7,305 nt of DNA from Bacteroidota bacterium (GTDB lineage Bacteria > Bacteroidota > Bacteroidia > UBA7662), in the NCBI GenBank assembly GCA_016868485.1, contig VGGT01000094.1:1-7305 (forward strand), read 5' to 3'. The notes below the pieces were generated by a model, which saw nothing but the letters and a program-made list of their open reading frames with translations, was not told where the DNA came from and did no database searches. A program made the translations under genes and the position numbers. Shown here in pieces: positions 4,748-7,305 of this stretch. Numbering within the stretch: position 1 is the stretch's first letter; each line of letters starts with the position of its first letter.

Positions 4748-6937
4748 TTAGCGGATGAACAGCAGTTCCCAGTATTTGGGTAGGGGCCAGTGTTCGTCGT
4801 CGACCATGAGCTCGAGTCGGTCCACCCGGTCGCGGATGGCATCGAAGTGAGGGCGCACCTGATCGCAATAGGCCATGGCTCGCTGGCGGGCATCGTCGAT
4901 GAGGTTGGCTGCTTTGCGTGCCTGGCGCATGTCTTCCGATAAGCGGATGAGGTCTTGCACATGGGTGCTGATGGTTTCGAGCACGTCCATCTGGGGCGCA
5001 AGGGCCGCTTTTTTCAGGCCAAGTTCCTGTAGTCCTTTCAAATTGGCCAACAGGGTGTTTTGGTAGGTCACCACAGCGGGTACAATGCGGGTCATCACCA
5101 GTTCGCCGATGATGCGCGACTCGATCTGGATCTTTTTGATGTAGTCGTCGAGCAGGATTTCGTGGCGGGCTTCGATTTCGCGCTTACTGAAGATGCCCGA
5201 CTTCACAAACAACTCATGGGCTTTTTTGTCGGCCATCGCATCGAGGGCGGCGGGTGTGGTGCGCAGGTTTTTGAGTCCGCGCTTTTCGGCTTCCTGCGCC
5301 CATTCTTCGCTGTACCCGTTGCCTTCGAAACGGATTTTACGGCTCTGTTTGATGAACTTTTGGATGACGGTGAGCAGGGCGGTGTCGCGACTGTCGCCGT
5401 CAACGATCAACTTGTCGACCTGTTCTTTGAAATCGGTGAGGGTGCGGGCCATCGCCGCGTTGAGCACGGTCATGGCTTGGGCGCTGTTGGCGCTCGATCC
5501 CACAGCGCGCAGCTCGAATTTATTGCCGGTGAAGGCAAAGGGCGAGGTGCGGTTGCGGTCGGTGTTGTCGAGCAGGATTTCGGGGATGGCCTTGATGCTG
5601 TGCATCATGATGCGGGTTTCGCTGTCGTTGTGCTCGATTCTCCCCTTTTCGATTTCGTCGAGGATTTTGCTGAGTTGTTCGCCCAGGAAGGCCGACATGA
5701 TGGCCGGGGGGGCTTCGTTGGCCCCGAGGCGGTGGTCGTTGCTTGCCGAAGCAATCGACGCCCGGATCTGGTCGGCATAGTCGTGGAAGGCTTTAATCGC
5801 ATTCACGAAGAAGGTGAGGAACATCAGGTTGCTCTTGGGCGTTTTGCCGGGCGACAGCAGGTTTTTGCCCGTATTGGTGCTGAGCGACCAGTTGTTGTGC
5901 TTTCCTGAGCCATTCACGCCTTTGAAGGGCTTTTCGTGGAGCAATACGCGCAGGTTGTGGCGCCGCGCCAGCTTGTCCATCAAATCCATCAACAATTGGT
6001 TGTGGTCGACGGCAAGGTTTATTTCTTCGAAGATGGGGGCGCATTCGAATTGGGCCGGTGCCACTTCGTTGTGGCGGGTTTTCAGCGGAATGCCGAGGCG
6101 GTGCGATTCGCGCTCGAGGTCCACCATAAAGGCATGCACCCGGTCGGGAATGGAGCCGAAGTAGTGGTCTTCGAGTTGCTGTCCTCGGGCGGGGGCATGA
6201 CCAAACAAGGTTCGCCCGCAGAGCACGAGGTCCTGTCGGGCGGCAAACAGCGCCGCATCAACCAGGAAGTACTCCTGTTCGACCCCGAGGGTGGGGAACA
6301 CCCGCGTGATGTTTTTGTCGAAGTACTGGCATACGGCCACGCCGGCTTGTTCTACGGCGGCGAGTGATTTCAGCAGGGGCGATTTATAATCGAGCGATTC
6401 GCCGGTGTAGGAAACGAAAATGGTGGGGATGCAGAGGGTGTTGCCGGCCGGACCGCTGAAAATGAATGCGGGCGAACTGGGGTCCCATGCGGTGTAGCCT
6501 CTGGCCTCGAAGGTATTGCGGATGCCGCCGCTCGGAAGACTCGAAGCGTCGGGTTCTTGTTGCGACAATGCGCTTCCGCTGAAGCTTTCGATGGCTTCGC
6601 CTTCGTGGTTGAGCGAGAAAAAGGTGTCGTGTTTCTCCGCTGTGGCACCGGTGAGGGGTTGAAACCAGTGGGTGTAGTGGGTGGCACCTTTGGCAATGGC
6701 CCAGTTTTTCATGCCGTTGGCCACTTGTTGGGCGATTTCGCGGGGAACGCGGTGTCCGTGCTCGATGCTTTCCATGAGGGCCTCGTAGACTTCCTCGGAA
6801 AGGTGCGCCCTCATGGCTTTGGGGCTGAAAACGCTCTCGCCATAATAGCGCGAAACCAGCGTATCGCCGGCTTGGGTGTCGACCTGCGCGCGATCGCTGG
6901 CCGCTAAAAATGCATTTTTACGTATTGGGTTCATCAT
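4748..6937 (-). CDS. glnN: Glutamine synthetase type III
   Basis: This 729-residue cytoplasmic enzyme makes glutamine from glutamate, ammonia and ATP and is a main ammonium-assimilation route in Bacteroidota. Type III is shown by its length and by the motifs THWFQPLTG (89-97), GVEQEYFLVD (218-227), RHNEVAPAQFE (288-298), VNGSGKHNNWS (341-351), ANEAPPAIMSAFLG (406-419) and NTDRNRTSPFAF followed by TGNKFELRAVGSS (458-482), which carry the metal-, glutamate- and ATP-binding residues. The last residues, WPLPKYWELLFIR, are typical of the family C-terminus. The frame is open upstream to 6985, but those 16 extra residues overlap the predicted promoter. The ATG pair at 6937/6934 gives the usual length and N-terminus (NPIRKNAF). 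The untranslated leader would be only about 13 nt. The gene has its own terminator and is probably monocistronic. No truncation or missing active-site residue was noticed. The often used name is glnN, also written glnA3. Confidence 0.96.
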   Translation of the reverse strand: MMNPIRKNAFLAASDRAQVDTQAGDTLVSRYYGESVFSPKAMRAHLSEEVYEALMESIEHGHRVPREIAQQVANGMKNWAIAKGATHYTHWFQPLTGATAEKHDTFFSLNHEGEAIESFSGSALSQQEPDASSLPSGGIRNTFEARGYTAWDPSSPAFIFSGPAGNTLCIPTIFVSYTGESLDYKSPLLKSLAAVEQAGVAVCQYFDKNITRVFPTLGVEQEYFLVDAALFAARQDLVLCGRTLFGHAPARGQQLEDHYFGSIPDRVHAFMVDLERESHRLGIPLKTRHNEVAPAQFECAPIFEEINLAVDHNQLLMDLMDKLARRHNLRVLLHEKPFKGVNGSGKHNNWSLSTNTGKNLLSPGKTPKSNLMFLTFFVNAIKAFHDYADQIRASIASASNDHRLGANEAPPAIMSAFLGEQLSKILDEIEKGRIEHNDSETRIMMHSIKAIPEILLDNTDRNRTSPFAFTGNKFELRAVGSSANSAQAMTVLNAAMARTLTDFKEQVDKLIVDGDSRDTALLTVIQKFIKQSRKIRFEGNGYSEEWAQEAEKRGLKNLRTTPAALDAMADKKAHELFVKSGIFSKREIEARHEILLDDYIKKIQIESRIIGELVMTRIVPAVVTYQNTLLANLKGLQELGLKKAALAPQMDVLETISTHVQDLIRLSEDMRQARKAANLIDDARQRAMAYCDQVRPHFDAIRDRVDRLELMVDDEHWPLPKYWELLFIR

Positions 6938-6956
6938 TGGGGTGTTTTTACGGCGA

Positions 6957-6986
6957 CAAAAGTACATAACCCAAATGAATTGCAAA
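6957..6986 (-). promoter_or_regulatory. Bacteroidota-type promoter of the glutamine synthetase gene
   Basis: On the minus strand TACTTTTG (6964 to 6957) matches TAnnTTTG exactly, and TTTG (6986 to 6983) is an exact -33 element, with an 18-nt spacer. The predicted start is near 6950, about 13 nt before the ATG at 6937. This is the best promoter match in the window and fixes the start of the gene. The upstream DNA is A/T-rich, which could help polymerase binding. Confidence 0.65.
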
Positions 6987-7005
6987 AATTATTTTAAAAA
7001 ATAGC

Positions 7006-7048
7006 AACATATAGATGGTAACATATATAAAAACATCAAAAACATATA
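7006..7048. repeat. Three direct copies of AACATATA in the divergent promoter region
   Basis: AACATATA occurs at 7006-7013, 7020-7027 and 7041-7048. The last two copies share the longer AACATATATA and are 21 bp apart, about two helical turns; the first two are 14 bp apart. They lie upstream of the glutamine synthetase promoter and of the divergent secreted-protein gene, where a regulator of either could bind. Low sequence complexity makes chance repetition likely enough to keep this tentative. Confidence 0.35.
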
Positions 7049-7111
7049 TAATAAATATTTTACAATGTACTTCTGCGGCTTATGTGCTGCGGGGGTATGC
7101 GAAACCCAACT

Positions 7112-7305
7112 ATGCCCGTATTTTTGCGGCCTATGCGTTTGATCTTGCTCTTGCTTTTGATGCTCGCCGCACCTTGGCCGACTGAGGCTCGTCGGCTAAA
7201 ACCTAAGCGCCTTCCGCTTCCTCTGCTCGAGGTTTTTCATGTTCAACATCCTGCGGCGGTGAAGGTGGTGTGGACGGCCGACGGCAATGGATTTAAGGCT
7301 CGTTT
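7112..7305 (+). CDS. Secreted protein, PepSY-like domain (partial, cut by window end)
   Basis: Only the N-terminal part is present, and the frame is still open at the window end. From the ATG at 7112 it begins MPVFLRPMRLILLLLLMLAA, then PWPTEARR: a positively charged start, a Leu-rich core and an Ala-rich cleavage region after TEA, so a Sec signal peptide to the periplasm or outside is likely. The mature start, LPLPLLEVFHVQHPAAVKVV then WTADGNGFKAR, resembles the pattern LPxxVxxxFxxxxPxAxxVxWxxxxxxYxAxF of the PepSY-like proteins (putative beta-lactamase-inhibitor-like family) abundant in Bacteroidota; their role is poorly known. In-frame ATGs also occur at 7082, 7097 and 7133. I prefer 7112 for a normal-length signal peptide, with 7133 next. 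It is transcribed divergently from glutamine synthetase. The family call rests on about 35 residues and is tentative; the secretion call is firmer. Confidence 0.62.
   Translation, partial: MPVFLRPMRLILLLLLMLAAPWPTEARRLKPKRLPLPLLEVFHVQHPAAVKVVWTADGNGFKAR

Noticed and set aside
5148..5582. Direct repeat TCGAGCAGGATTTCG at 5148-5162 and 5568-5582
   Set aside because: Both copies encode the same short peptide EILLD within glutamine synthetase; this is coding coincidence, not a mobile or regulatory repeat.
5060..5908. A 282-codon open frame on the plus strand inside the glutamine synthetase gene
   Set aside because: It is antisense to a clearly coding GC-rich gene, has a biased Val/Phe/Asp/Gly composition typical of antisense translation, and shows no recognisable domain.
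6938..6985. A 16-codon upstream extension of glutamine synthetase
   Set aside because: It spans the exact -7 element and the predicted transcription start, and makes the protein longer than the usual family length.
7119..7126. TATTTTTG, an exact -7-like match near the start of the secreted-protein gene
   Set aside because: There is no -33 element at a suitable distance, and it lies within the likely signal-peptide coding sequence; probably chance.
1..7305. CRISPR arrays, tRNA or rRNA genes, complete insertion sequences
   Set aside because: No regularly spaced repeats, no tRNA-like or rRNA-like segments and no transposase were found on either strand.

Overview
The window reads as a piece of a Bacteroidota chromosome. 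The support is: a type III glutamine synthetase of about 729 residues; exact or near matches to the Bacteroidota promoter consensus (-33 TTTG / -7 TAnnTTTG); no clear Shine-Dalgarno sites before the genes; and a predicted secreted protein whose start resembles the PepSY-like family common in this phylum. The core genes are fairly GC-rich (hand count 41 G/C of 60 at 1441-1500), so the lineage is probably not a low-GC flavobacterium. Genus cannot be told from the sequence.

Layout. 1-2030 (+): two housekeeping-type methyltransferase genes, a small-molecule class I SAM methyltransferase and, after a 56-nt gap, a THUMP-domain RNA methyltransferase with altered catalytic motifs. 2031-2777 (+): an AT-rich two-gene cassette with its own promoter, encoding a minimal nucleotidyltransferase (MNT) and a HEPN protein whose reading frames overlap at ATGA; this is the standard layout of an MNT/HEPN toxin-antitoxin pair. 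2778-3108: a non-coding convergent gap with a strong 13-bp hairpin just downstream of a promoter-like motif. 3109-4634 (-): an HNH-nuclease gene followed, with a 13-nt overlap, by a HIT-family nucleotide hydrolase. 4711-4738: the intrinsic terminator of the next gene. 4748-6937 (-): glutamine synthetase III, with a recognisable promoter just upstream of its start. 7112-7305 (+): the first part of a divergently transcribed secreted protein, cut by the window edge.

How it fits together. The genes at both ends (methyltransferases, glutamine synthetase) look like stable chromosomal genes. The middle (about 2031-4710) looks like accessory DNA: the MNT/HEPN pair and the HNH gene are AT-rich, while the HIT gene between them has core-like composition (39 G/C of 60 at 3181-3240, against 17 of 60 at 2641-2700 and 26 of 60 at 3721-3780). 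The most interesting parts are the MNT/HEPN cassette, whose HEPN protein has Tyr in place of the usual catalytic His, and the overlapping HNH-HIT pair, which could be a small nucleic-acid defence module. A defence role is inferred from gene types and arrangement only; nothing in the sequence proves it.
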